Of a DNA stretch of 17,620 bases, positions 1-7,268 are shown one piece after another. The DNA lies in contig JAZRVE010000043.1 in NCBI GenBank assembly GCA_045598975.1, positions 1 to 17,620 on the forward strand, written 5' to 3'. Within the stretch, counting starts at the first letter, position 1. The number at the start of each line of letters is the position of its first letter. The position numbers and the translations under genes are program-made. The DNA comes from UMGS882 sp045598975 (lineage in GTDB: Bacteria > Bacillota > Clostridia > Oscillospirales > CAG-382). A model generated the notes under the pieces. It had not been told where the DNA came from. It saw only the letters and a list, made by a program, of their open reading frames with translations, and ran no database searches.

Positions 1-1252
1 CGACAAAGGCGATCTTCTGACCGGGCTTTGCGTACAGTGAGATATTTTTCAGAATAAGGCGGTCTTTGTTATAACCGAAATTGACGTCTTTTAAGACGAC
101 CTCCCCTTTTACGTCGGTCAGCGTCACGGCGTTTTCGGCATCTTCCGCCTCGGAGTTCTCGTCCATGACGGCAAAAACGCGTTCGGCGCCCGCAAGAGCG
201 GAAAAGATCGTGGTCATCTGCATGGAAATCTCGTTGACGGGACGGGCAAAGTTGCGGGCGTAGTTGACAAAGATGGTAAGTCCGCCGATATCAAATTGTC
301 CGAGAGCGACCAGCACGCCGCCGATACCCGCCGTCACGCTGTAACTGATCTGGCTGGTATTGCCGAGGATCGGTCCCATGATACCGCCGAAAAAGGCGGC
401 ACCCATCTGCGTTTGCCGCAGATCGTTGTTGAGAAGGGAAAATTCATCCATGCACGCTTTTTCGTGGTTGAAGACCTTGACGACCTTCTGCCCGGTGACG
501 GATTCTTCGATATAGCCGTTGACGGCGCCGAGCGAATTCTGTTGTGCGGAATAATACTTGCGGCTCTTGTTTGCGATAAAGCCGCCGGCTTTTATAAATA
601 TCGGAACGAACGCGACCGTTACGAGCGTCAGCCAGATATTGGTATAGACCATCATGACAAACGTACCGACAAGATTGATGACACCGGAAATGAGACTGAC
701 GATCGTGCTGTCAAGCATGACACCAATGTTATCGACGTCGTTTGTGAAGCGGCTCATGATCTCGCCGGTGTTTTGATTGTCGTGGTAGCGGAGCGGCAGC
801 GTCTGCACCTTTTCGAACAGCTCGTTGCGGAGCTTTTCGATAGCGTTCTGCGAGATTTTCAGCATCATCCGGCTTTGCAGATAGGTCGAGCCGATCCCGA
901 CAAGGTAAATGACAAGCAGTACCCCGATAACGAACAGCAGATAGGCAACGCGATCCCATGCCGGTGTATTGACGTCGGCGATGCTGTTGATGACAGGGCG
1001 CAAAACGTAAGAGCCGGCAAGCGACGACAAGGTACTTAACAGCATAAAGAACAGTACGAGTACCATTCTTCCCTTATATGCCGCTATGTAGGAAAAGAGG
1101 CGCCTGATCGCGGCTTTTGTGTCTTTGGGCTTTGATTTGGACTGCATCGCCCCTCTGCCGCCGGGTCCTCCCGGACCGCGACCGCCGCCGCGCTTATCGG
1201 GAGCCGCGTGATGATAGCGTTTTTTGAGTTCTTCAAGTGTTCTTCCCGCCAT
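1..1252 (-). CDS. ABC exporter, second half-transporter subunit (partial)
   Basis: This is the membrane domain and the start of the ATPase domain of an exporter-type ABC half-transporter, which would pump a substrate (often drugs, peptides or lipids) out of the cytoplasm using ATP. The reading frame is open from ATG at 1252 to the window edge, about 417 codons. The N-terminus has a glycine/arginine-rich stretch (about residues 20-36, containing GGGRGPGGPGGRG), followed by a six-helix exporter membrane region with typical text such as QTLPLRYHDNQNTGEIMSR and later GAERVFAVMDE. The frame stops just after KPGQKIAFV, immediately before the expected Walker A loop, so its own catalytic motifs are not visible. 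The start follows the stop of the upstream ABC gene by two bases, with AGGAGG at 1260-1265 at good spacing. It is very probably the partner that carries the intact ATPase residues, since the neighbour has a degenerate site. The substrate cannot be told. Confidence 0.93.
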   Translation of the reverse strand, partial: MAGRTLEELKKRYHHAAPDKRGGGRGPGGPGGRGAMQSKSKPKDTKAAIRRLFSYIAAYKGRMVLVLFFMLLSTLSSLAGSYVLRPVINSIADVNTPAWDRVAYLLFVIGVLLVIYLVGIGSTYLQSRMMLKISQNAIEKLRNELFEKVQTLPLRYHDNQNTGEIMSRFTNDVDNIGVMLDSTIVSLISGVINLVGTFVMMVYTNIWLTLVTVAFVPIFIKAGGFIANKSRKYYSAQQNSLGAVNGYIEESVTGQKVVKVFNHEKACMDEFSLLNNDLRQTQMGAAFFGGIMGPILGNTSQISYSVTAGIGGVLVALGQFDIGGLTIFVNYARNFARPVNEISMQMTTIFSALAGAERVFAVMDENSEAEDAENAVTLTDVKGEVVLKDVNFGYNKDRLILKNISLYAKPGQKIAFV

Positions 1253-1254
1253 CG

Positions 1255-3003
1255 TCACGCCTCCTCTTTATCCATCTGCGAGTAAAAGATTTCCTGATAC
1301 TCGGTGTTTGTCCCTATCAGTTCCTCATGTGTGCCGATGCCGGTGATCCTGCCGTCACTCATGACGATAATGAGATCGGCATCGCGGACGGAGGAAATAC
1401 GCTGGGCAATGATGATCTTGGTGGAATCGGCGAGCTCCTCGCGGAAGGCTTTGCGGATACGCGCCTCGGTCGCGGTATCGACGGCACTCGTCGAGTCGTC
1501 GAGAATGAGAATCTTCGGTCTTTTGAGAAGCGCCCGTGCGATACACAGTCTCTGCTTCTGCCCACCCGATACGTTTGTGCCGCCCTGATCGAGCACCGTT
1601 TCATAGCCGTTCTTCATGGCGGTGATAAAGCCGTGCGCCTGTGCGCTTTCCGCGGCATCCGCAAGCATTCCGTCATCGGCGTTTTCAGCGCCCCAGCGCA
1701 GGTTGTCGGCGATGGTACCGGAGAACAGCACGTTCTTCTGCAACACCATGCCGACGCCGTCGCGCAGGTGTTCGAGGGAGTACTCTTTCACGTTGATGCC
1801 GTCCACGAGCACCTCGCCCTCGTCCACGTCATACAGACGCGGGATCATGGAAACGAGTGTCGTCTTTCCGCTTCCCGTCGAGCCGATAATACCGACTGTC
1901 GTGCCGGGCTTTATGGAAAGACTTACATTGTCGAGCACCTTTTCTTCGCTGTCTTTATAGTAGCGGAACGAAACGTTACGGAATTCGACGCTTCCCTCGG
2001 TCACGAGTCTGTCCTTACAGGAAGAGTTTTCGTCGGTCAGCGTGATTTCCTCGTTAAGCACCTCTTTGATACGGCGGGCAGAAGCAAACGCACGCGATGT
2101 CGTCATGAACATCATGGTCAACATGCTGAGCGCCATGAGCACCTGCGTGATATAGGTCACGAAAGCCGAAAAATCAGCGACCTCCATGGTGCCCACGATG
2201 ACCTGATTGCCGCCGAACCACATAACGGCAAGCGTCGTCAGATTCATGAACAGCATCATGACGGGCATCATAAAGATCATAATGCCCATGGCATCGAGTC
2301 CCGCGTTTTTGAGGTTGCGGTTGGCCTCGTGAAACTTATTGTTCTCATGCTCTTCACGGACAAACGATTTGACGACGCGGACGTTTGTGAGGTTTTCCTG
2401 CACGTCGGCGTTGAGAACGTCCATTTTCTGCTGTACGCGGGCGAAACGCGGGAAGCCGCGGAAAATAATAAACAGGATGAACAACAGCATGAGCGGAATA
2501 GAAACAAGCAGTACGGCGGCAAGTCCGGGATTCATGGTGATCGCCATGATGAGCGCACCGATGAGCATTCCGGGAGAACGCAAGCACATCCGAAGGAGCA
2601 TATTGATGAAATTCTGAAGCTGGGTAACGTCGTTTGTCAGGCGCGTAATGAGAGAGCCGGCATGAAAGCGGTCGATGTTGGCAAAAGAAAAGCGCTGGAT
2701 CTTGTTATAGATATCCTGACGCAGATCGGCACCGAAGTTGACCGATGCCTTGGCACCGAAATAACAGCCGCCGACGCCGCCGAGCATCATGAGCACCGCC
2801 GCAAGCACCATAAACAGCGCAAGCATTATGACCTTGCTCACATCTCCTGTTGCCGTGCCGGTTTCGGCATCAAACGAGACCTTGATGATGGATGCCATGA
2901 ATTTCGGCATGAAGACTTCTCCGAGCACTTCAAGGATCATGCAGAGAGGTCCGAGAATAAAGTAAAGTCGGTACGGCTTTACATATTTCAGCCATTGTTT
3001 CAC
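1255..3003 (-). CDS. ABC exporter, first half-transporter subunit with degenerate ATPase site
   Basis: This is a full-length 582-residue ABC half-exporter. Residues 1 to about 315 form the six-helix membrane domain and about 335-582 the nucleotide-binding domain. Visible motifs are Walker A GSTGSGKT (374-381), Q-loop Q422, signature VSGGQ (478-482) and Walker B ILILD (498-502). The residue after Walker B, normally the catalytic Glu, is Asp503 (DDSTSAVD), and the switch His is replaced by Gln534 (IIAQRIS). This Asp/Gln pair is the known pattern of the degenerate subunit in heterodimeric exporters of the BmrC/BmrD and TM287/288 type, so it probably works with the protein encoded two bases downstream. 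The start is GTG at 3003, with AAAGGA about ten bases upstream and a sigma-A promoter before that. It most resembles multidrug-type exporters, but the true substrate is unknown. Confidence 0.95.
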   Translation of the reverse strand: MKQWLKYVKPYRLYFILGPLCMILEVLGEVFMPKFMASIIKVSFDAETGTATGDVSKVIMLALFMVLAAVLMMLGGVGGCYFGAKASVNFGADLRQDIYNKIQRFSFANIDRFHAGSLITRLTNDVTQLQNFINMLLRMCLRSPGMLIGALIMAITMNPGLAAVLLVSIPLMLLFILFIIFRGFPRFARVQQKMDVLNADVQENLTNVRVVKSFVREEHENNKFHEANRNLKNAGLDAMGIMIFMMPVMMLFMNLTTLAVMWFGGNQVIVGTMEVADFSAFVTYITQVLMALSMLTMMFMTTSRAFASARRIKEVLNEEITLTDENSSCKDRLVTEGSVEFRNVSFRYYKDSEEKVLDNVSLSIKPGTTVGIIGSTGSGKTTLVSMIPRLYDVDEGEVLVDGINVKEYSLEHLRDGVGMVLQKNVLFSGTIADNLRWGAENADDGMLADAAESAQAHGFITAMKNGYETVLDQGGTNVSGGQKQRLCIARALLKRPKILILDDSTSAVDTATEARIRKAFREELADSTKIIIAQRISSVRDADLIIVMSDGRITGIGTHEELIGTNTEYQEIFYSQMDKEEA

Positions 3004-3027
3004 GATATATCAAATCCTTTCCCTGTG

Positions 3028-3056
3028 ATTATACGCTTTATCCCGTTTCGATTCAA
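3028..3056 (-). promoter_or_regulatory. Sigma-A promoter of the ABC exporter operon
   Basis: On the minus strand, TTGAAT (3051-3056) and a perfect TATAAT (3028-3033) are separated by exactly 17 bases. The predicted transcript starts near 3021, giving a leader of under 20 bases before the GTG at 3003. It lies in the 101-base gap between the CCA-adding enzyme gene and the transporter, so the transporter pair can be transcribed on its own. The rest of this gap (3057-3104) holds nothing I can interpret. Confidence 0.75.
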
Positions 3057-3104
3057 GGGCTGTCGGCAAACTTTTGGAATAATTTCACACAAACGACAGA
3101 TAGC

Positions 3105-4331
3105 CTACCGTTTGCAAGCCGAACGCACGTACGCCGTAAGCGATTCACGCGTATTTTCGGCTTTTCCCGTCCAGCAGGCTTCGAGCGCCGTTTGCAGGAT
3201 TTCCCCTATCCGTCTGCCCGTATAGCCCATTTGTTTGAGATCGTCTCCCGTCAGAGCAAGCTCCGTTACCGATAGGCACACGGCGTCATTTTCTATGTTT
3301 TCCAAAAGCGAAAGCATCTTCCGCTCACCCGTCACATCCGACAGAATCTTCGCCGTCTCTTTTGCAAAAGTCAGACCGTAAGCGGAAGCATACCGTTTGG
3401 CGCCGAGCTCGCCTTCAAAAGAGGATACCGCGGCAAGCGCCTCCGATACGGTTTTGACATAACAGAACTGTTTATTGCTGAGGCGCAGATATTCCGGCAA
3501 CGCCGAAAGTCCGTCAAAAACATAGGCAAAATAGGCAAGCCTTGACAGTGCGCCGCCGCTGATGCGGGCGATCTCACGGCAGAAAGACGGAAAGTCCCGC
3601 GTTTTTGACTTATCAAACGGCAGTATGACCGAAAATACGTCGGTAAACGAGAGCCATATCCTTTCGAGAGCGTCCGCGTGCGGCGTGTCAAGCATTTTCA
3701 AAAGTTCTGCCGTGATGCGCTCTTTTGACATTTTTTGTAAAAGGGCCGACGCCCTGCGAGCGGCATCTGCGGTCTGTGGCTCGACGGCAAAATCAAGCAC
3801 GGCGGCAAAGCGAAGCGCACGCAAAATGCGCAGCGCATCCTCGTCGAAGCGTTTTTCCGGCTCCCCGACGCAGCGTATCACGCAGCGTTGCAGATCATCC
3901 GTGCCGCCGAAAATATCCGTAAGCCCGACGTCGGGCGCATATGCCATGGCGTTGACCGTAAAATCACGCCGCGCAAGGTCTTCCCGCAAATCGGCGGAAA
4001 AGGAGACAGACGTCGGGTGACGGTGATCCGCATAATCGCCGTCGGTACGGAAGGTCGTGATTTCGAGCGGATGTCCGTCGGAAAGCACGGTGAGGGTGCC
4101 GTGGGCGATGCCGGTGGGAATGACGCGGAAACGCCCGGAAAGAAAGGACATCATCTCATCGGGCGTCGCATCCGTCGTCATATCATAATCCGACGGTGTC
4201 ACGCCGCGAAGCATATCCCGCACACAGCCGCCGACAAGATAGGCGGCATGACCGTTTTCCCGAAAAACCGACAAAACCTCCGTAACGTACGGAGGTATCT
4301 TCGGGGTAAATCGTTCGGTGCCGGGCGTCAT
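3105..4331 (-). CDS. cca: CCA-adding tRNA nucleotidyltransferase
   Basis: This 408-residue class II nucleotidyltransferase builds or repairs the 3' CCA end of tRNA from CTP and ATP in the cytoplasm. The N-terminal catalytic head has the GG-x3-RD signature LVGGCVRDML (34-39 core) and the metal-binding pair D48/D50 (SDYDMTTDA). These are followed by RRDFTVNAMAY (121-131), the D165/R168 nucleotide-recognition helix (DEDALRILRALRFA) and an ERITAEL segment (204-210), in the order seen in bacterial CCA enzymes and the related poly(A) polymerases. Length and the neck/body regions fit the Gram-positive CCA-adding form, but a CC-only or A-only enzyme cannot be excluded by eye. The ATG at 4331 overlaps the TGA of the upstream exonuclease gene as ATGA, so translation is probably coupled. 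No separate promoter is apparent. Confidence 0.92.
   Translation of the reverse strand: MTPGTERFTPKIPPYVTEVLSVFRENGHAAYLVGGCVRDMLRGVTPSDYDMTTDATPDEMMSFLSGRFRVIPTGIAHGTLTVLSDGHPLEITTFRTDGDYADHRHPTSVSFSADLREDLARRDFTVNAMAYAPDVGLTDIFGGTDDLQRCVIRCVGEPEKRFDEDALRILRALRFAAVLDFAVEPQTADAARRASALLQKMSKERITAELLKMLDTPHADALERIWLSFTDVFSVILPFDKSKTRDFPSFCREIARISGGALSRLAYFAYVFDGLSALPEYLRLSNKQFCYVKTVSEALAAVSSFEGELGAKRYASAYGLTFAKETAKILSDVTGERKMLSLLENIENDAVCLSVTELALTGDDLKQMGYTGRRIGEILQTALEACWTGKAENTRESLTAYVRSACKR
4276..4296 (-). other. Hairpin with U-rich 3' side inside the 5' end of cca
   Basis: A perfect inverted repeat with 9-base arms (4276-4284 and 4288-4296) and a 3-base loop lies 36-56 bases into the cca reading frame. 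On the transcript the stem reads ACCTCCGTA, loop CGT, TACGGAGGT. It is followed by a T-rich stretch (TTTT, then TTTTT after five other bases), which resembles an intrinsic terminator or attenuator, although the T-run is interrupted. It also hides a GGAGG sequence. It may simply be a coding coincidence. Confidence 0.35.
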
Positions 4332-5350
4332 GATACGACCGGCTCCTTTTCGGCCTTTTTCGCCGCTTTTTTGGCGGCACGTTTCTTAGCGCGGTATATT
4401 TTGCGGCGCTCGGCGTTTTTTTGTTTGCGATATTCTTCGGCGTGCTCCAATTTGTCGAATTTGTCTTCAAAAAAAGCACGGTTGTAATCGTTCACACTGT
4501 AACACAGTTCCGTTGCGGAAAAGTTCTCGTTCTCATGCTTGTGAATTTTATAGGAGTGCACAAATTCGCCGTGTTCGCCGCATTTTCCCCACACGAGAAA
4601 GTCATAGACGCCGTTCTGCGCCTTCAACGTGACGTCAAGCGGCTCGCCGCACCGACAGCACGCCGGGTTTTCAAGCCGCGTATGCTTGTAGAGGACGGCA
4701 TACTCCTTCTGTGGGATATAGTTTTTGCGGTAGCAGATATTTTTCATGTGTTCCGGAATGGATCTGTCACGGAACACCATGGCTTTATATTCCGATATTC
4801 CCTTCTTCACGTCCAGCTTCTGCGCGATCATCGCCGTCACGTAGGCATCTGTCAGCGCGTTATGCATAGGCTTGTCAAGAACGACGGACAGGCTTTCCGC
4901 CGCCGTTGAGAGCGCGTATTGGCGGTTTTCGTTATCGGTCTGCGCACAATAGATCATTTGCAGATTGTAGCAGGCAGGAATCCACGACGTATCCATGCCG
5001 AAAAAGCGCAGATTGTTGTCGAGCACGTCGATATCGTCATAGCCCCATGAAAAGAGCGCGAAATCGCTTCCGCAGAAATCCTTAAATGCCGTGATCGCCT
5101 CTTCGAGCGACGTACCCGCTTTGAGGTCCTTTTCGGTGATGCCGGTCAGCTTGCGGACGTGCCAGTGCATATGTTTGAGTCTCTGCGGCTTGATAAGCGC
5201 GGTAAAGGTATCGAGAATCTGCGCGTTTTCGTCCGTTCTTACGGCGCCGATCTGAATGATCTCGTTGGAAAGGCACATTCCGTTCTGATATTCCAGGCGC
5301 ATTCCCGGCATGGGCTGATTCCATTCCATATCAAAAATTACGTAGTTCAT
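4328..5350 (-). CDS. DEDDh-family 3'-5' exonuclease with cysteine cluster and basic tail
   Basis: This 340-residue protein begins with an RNase T/DNA polymerase III epsilon-type exonuclease fold. The DEDDh residues are visible as D7 and E9 (FDMEWNQP), D105 or D106 (SWGYDDIDVLDNN), and H163 and D168 (HNALTDAY), so it should remove nucleotides from 3' ends of RNA or DNA using two metal ions. The closest named relatives are the KapD/ERI1-like exonucleases. After the catalytic domain (about 1-180) comes a region with C231, C232 and C234 (NPACCRCGEPL) and C257/H260 (WGKCGEHGEF), possibly a small zinc-binding site. The C-terminus (about 308-336) is a lysine/arginine/alanine-rich helix that could bind nucleic acid. 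ATG at 5350 is preceded by AAAGGAAC. Its stop overlaps the cca start by four bases, suggesting a joint role in tRNA 3'-end maturation; that role is inferred. Confidence 0.85.
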   Translation of the reverse strand: MNYVIFDMEWNQPMPGMRLEYQNGMCLSNEIIQIGAVRTDENAQILDTFTALIKPQRLKHMHWHVRKLTGITEKDLKAGTSLEEAITAFKDFCGSDFALFSWGYDDIDVLDNNLRFFGMDTSWIPACYNLQMIYCAQTDNENRQYALSTAAESLSVVLDKPMHNALTDAYVTAMIAQKLDVKKGISEYKAMVFRDRSIPEHMKNICYRKNYIPQKEYAVLYKHTRLENPACCRCGEPLDVTLKAQNGVYDFLVWGKCGEHGEFVHSYKIHKHENENFSATELCYSVNDYNRAFFEDKFDKLEHAEEYRKQKNAERRKIYRAKKRAAKKAAKKAEKEPVVS

Positions 5351-5382
5351 TTCTGTTCCTTTGCTTATGGTTTTTTACTCAC

Positions 5383-5398
5383 TCTAACATTCTAACAT
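5383..5398 (-). repeat. Tandem 8-base repeat across the -10 region
   Basis: Two perfect, directly adjacent copies of ATGTTAGA (minus strand) occupy 5391-5398 and 5383-5390. The first copy contributes most of the predicted -10 box, and the second makes a similar TAGAGT eight bases downstream. This could be a slippage duplication or a binding site. Confidence 0.6.
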
Positions 5399-5417
5399 AC
5401 TGTTATTTCTTCGTCAA
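5389..5417 (-). promoter_or_regulatory. Sigma-A promoter of the exonuclease–cca operon
   Basis: On the minus strand, TTGACG (5412-5417) and TAGAAT (5389-5394) are separated by 17 bases. The -35 box overlaps the last codon and stop of the N-acyltransferase gene upstream. Transcription would start near 5382, leaving a leader of about 30 bases with AAAGGAAC before the ATG at 5350. The -10 region sits on a perfect tandem repeat of an 8-base unit (5383-5390 and 5391-5398). Confidence 0.7.
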
Positions 5418-6994
5418 GTGCGCTTTTTTCTTTTTTTCTCAAAAATACCGAAGACGGCACACCCCGCGAGAAAAAGAGCGCAGAGCACGGGAAACACGTC
5501 GCCGATACGCGCATACAGCGTTATGCCGTCCGATTTATGAAGCGTTGCCGTGACGGCACCCGTGACGTTTTCGGAAAGTTGCGCCGCGATAAGACCATTC
5601 GGCTCAATAAGCGCGGATATACCGGTATTTGCGGCACGGATGACCGGTCTTCCCGTCTCGATGGCACGCATGACTGCCTGATACAGATGAAAGGACAGCG
5701 CGTGACTGCCGGCAAACCACGAATCGTTGGTCGAAACAAGCAGTATTTCGGCACCGTCAAGTACCGTCTCTCTGACGGTTTCGGGGAAAATAGACTCAAA
5801 GCAGATAACGCCGCCAGCCTTCCCAGCCTGCGTCTGCCAAATGACGGTGCTTTCGCCGCTGTACAGGTCTTCTCCCATCATATTGATGTCGTCGAGAAGT
5901 TCGATGCGTCCTTCCCACAGCCTGCGGAACGGCATATACTCGCCGAACGGAACGAGTTTGCGCTTGGTATATACCGTCACATCCGGCGTTCCGTCGGGCA
6001 TGACGGCAAACAGAGAATTGCCCGGCACGCCGTCACGGTTTTCCGAAAAAGCGCCGAGAACGACCGTCACGTCATTCTCACGGCAGAAATCTCCGATGCG
6101 TTTTACCCAATCGCTGTTTTCATCGAAGGTATCCGGCACCGCCGTTTCCGGCAGCAGTATCAATGCCGGTTTTCCGCCTTCAAGCCTTTCCGCCGCCAGC
6201 GTGAGCAGCTTCTCGTACCGATCTGCGCTCATGCCGACGGAGCCGCTCCATTTTTCGGTGGACGGGACGTTGCCCTGAACGGCAACAGCCGTAAAGGCTC
6301 CCTCTTCCGGTAAAGAAAACCGTTCCGATCTGACGGCACCGAAAAGAAAATCGCAGATAAATACCAGAACCGCCGCCGCGTAATAGGCGAATCGCTTGCT
6401 CTTACGGCTCTGCATCGAGGAACGTGCCGCAAGTGCATTACACAGCATGACGACGTAGGCGACGAAACCGGCACCGAACAGCGATCCCGTCTGCAAGAGC
6501 GGAAGAAGCGCCGTCTGCGTCAGAAAAATACGGCACCACGGAAAGGCGAAGGTGCCGAAGGTTTGCAGATATTCCGCAAGCACCGTGATACACGGAAAAG
6601 CGAGCGTGCGGCAGAATATTCCCGCATTTTTCGTCGCTTCGTCACACAGCACGGCACAGATCAGAAACAGAAATCCGTGAATACCGGAAACGAGCAGGTC
6701 GCAAAGGATCGCCGCAGGCAGCCCGATAATGCCCGTCACGCCGACCGAAGCAAAACTGCCGGCAAAGTACAGGGAAATGAAAAATGAATTTCCGACAAGA
6801 TAGTAGCCGAACGCAAAGAGGAAATAACCCCGCCGTTTGTCACGCACGGGAATATCGTTTCTCAGAAAAAGGCGTGCAAGCGGCACGGCGCAAATCCACA
6901 TCAGAAAAAAGGTCTTGTCAACGATAAACGGAATCGCGCAAACGATTCCGCTGATCAAGTATATCCAATCCCGTCTGACGTGACCGGCTTTCAT
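5414..6994 (-). CDS. lnt: Apolipoprotein N-acyltransferase-like membrane protein
   Basis: This 526-residue protein has the architecture of Lnt. A hydrophobic multi-helix N-terminal half (about residues 10-220) is followed by a nitrilase-fold domain (about 232-490) and a final membrane helix (about 497-518) ending in a basic tail. The nitrilase Glu-Lys-Cys triad is present: E283 (LLPETAVPD), K344 in YTKRKLVPFGEYMP, and C398 (GGVICFESIFPE). The downstream NDSWFAGSHALSFH segment is also typical. In proteobacteria Lnt adds a third acyl chain to the N-terminal cysteine of lipoproteins, using phospholipid as donor. Length matches E. coli Lnt (512). ATG at 6994 lies three bases after the stop of the acyl carrier protein gene, with only a weak GGGAAGAA upstream, suggesting translational coupling. 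Lnt is not standard in Bacillota, so the acceptor and donor here are open. Confidence 0.88.
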   Translation of the reverse strand: MKAGHVRRDWIYLISGIVCAIPFIVDKTFFLMWICAVPLARLFLRNDIPVRDKRRGYFLFAFGYYLVGNSFFISLYFAGSFASVGVTGIIGLPAAILCDLLVSGIHGFLFLICAVLCDEATKNAGIFCRTLAFPCITVLAEYLQTFGTFAFPWCRIFLTQTALLPLLQTGSLFGAGFVAYVVMLCNALAARSSMQSRKSKRFAYYAAAVLVFICDFLFGAVRSERFSLPEEGAFTAVAVQGNVPSTEKWSGSVGMSADRYEKLLTLAAERLEGGKPALILLPETAVPDTFDENSDWVKRIGDFCRENDVTVVLGAFSENRDGVPGNSLFAVMPDGTPDVTVYTKRKLVPFGEYMPFRRLWEGRIELLDDINMMGEDLYSGESTVIWQTQAGKAGGVICFESIFPETVRETVLDGAEILLVSTNDSWFAGSHALSFHLYQAVMRAIETGRPVIRAANTGISALIEPNGLIAAQLSENVTGAVTATLHKSDGITLYARIGDVFPVLCALFLAGCAVFGIFEKKRKKRT

Positions 6995-6997
6995 ATG

Positions 6998-7231
6998 TCA
7001 GTTCTTCCCGAGCAGTCCCGCGAGATATACGGAAAAATCGCCTACCGTGATAAGCGTGTGCGCTTTTTCCTCGTCGATATCGACGCCGTATTTGTCCTCG
7101 CACATGACGATCAGATCGGCGAGCTCCAAGGAATTACAGCCGAGATCCTTGACAAATTCCGCTTCCTCCGTTATGAGCTGTGCGTCGATAGACATTTCTT
7201 CAACAAGAAGATTCTTCACTTCTTCAAACAT
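6998..7231 (-). CDS. acpP: Acyl carrier protein
   Basis: This 77-residue acidic helical protein has the classic acyl carrier protein layout. The phosphopantetheine attachment serine is S34 in the sequence LGCNSLELADLI; most bacterial ACPs read GxDSL, so the residue before the serine is Asn rather than Asp. The C-terminal half (VMCEDKYGVDIDEEKAHTLI, followed by a glycine/valine turn and a final helix) is typical. It would carry acyl chains as thioesters in the cytoplasm. AAGGAG at 7240-7245 sits eight bases before the ATG at 7231. It lies 37 bases downstream of an acyl synthetase gene and three bases upstream of the Lnt-like gene, all in one transcription unit. It is therefore more likely an ACP dedicated to these enzymes than the general fatty-acid synthesis ACP, which is usually next to fab genes. 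Confidence 0.92.
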   Translation of the reverse strand: MFEEVKNLLVEEMSIDAQLITEEAEFVKDLGCNSLELADLIVMCEDKYGVDIDEEKAHTLITVGDFSVYLAGLLGKN

Positions 7232-7268
7232 TTTGCTTTCTCCTTATCTGTGAATACATAATGATTTG

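Noticed and set aside
296..1039. A 247-codon plus-strand frame opposite the second ABC subunit.
   Set aside because: The minus strand encodes a continuous ABC membrane domain through the same region. The plus-strand protein has no domain features.
3060..3099. CTGTCG and CGACAG as a possible terminator stem after cca.
   Set aside because: Only six base pairs with a 28-base loop and no T-run on the relevant strand; I do not call a terminator.
1237..3225. A 662-codon open frame on the plus strand opposite the ABC exporter gene.
   Set aside because: It is antisense to a gene with complete, unmistakable motifs. Its protein is rich in His, Arg, Asp and Glu, has no recognisable domain, and is what strong G/C third-position bias on the other strand produces.
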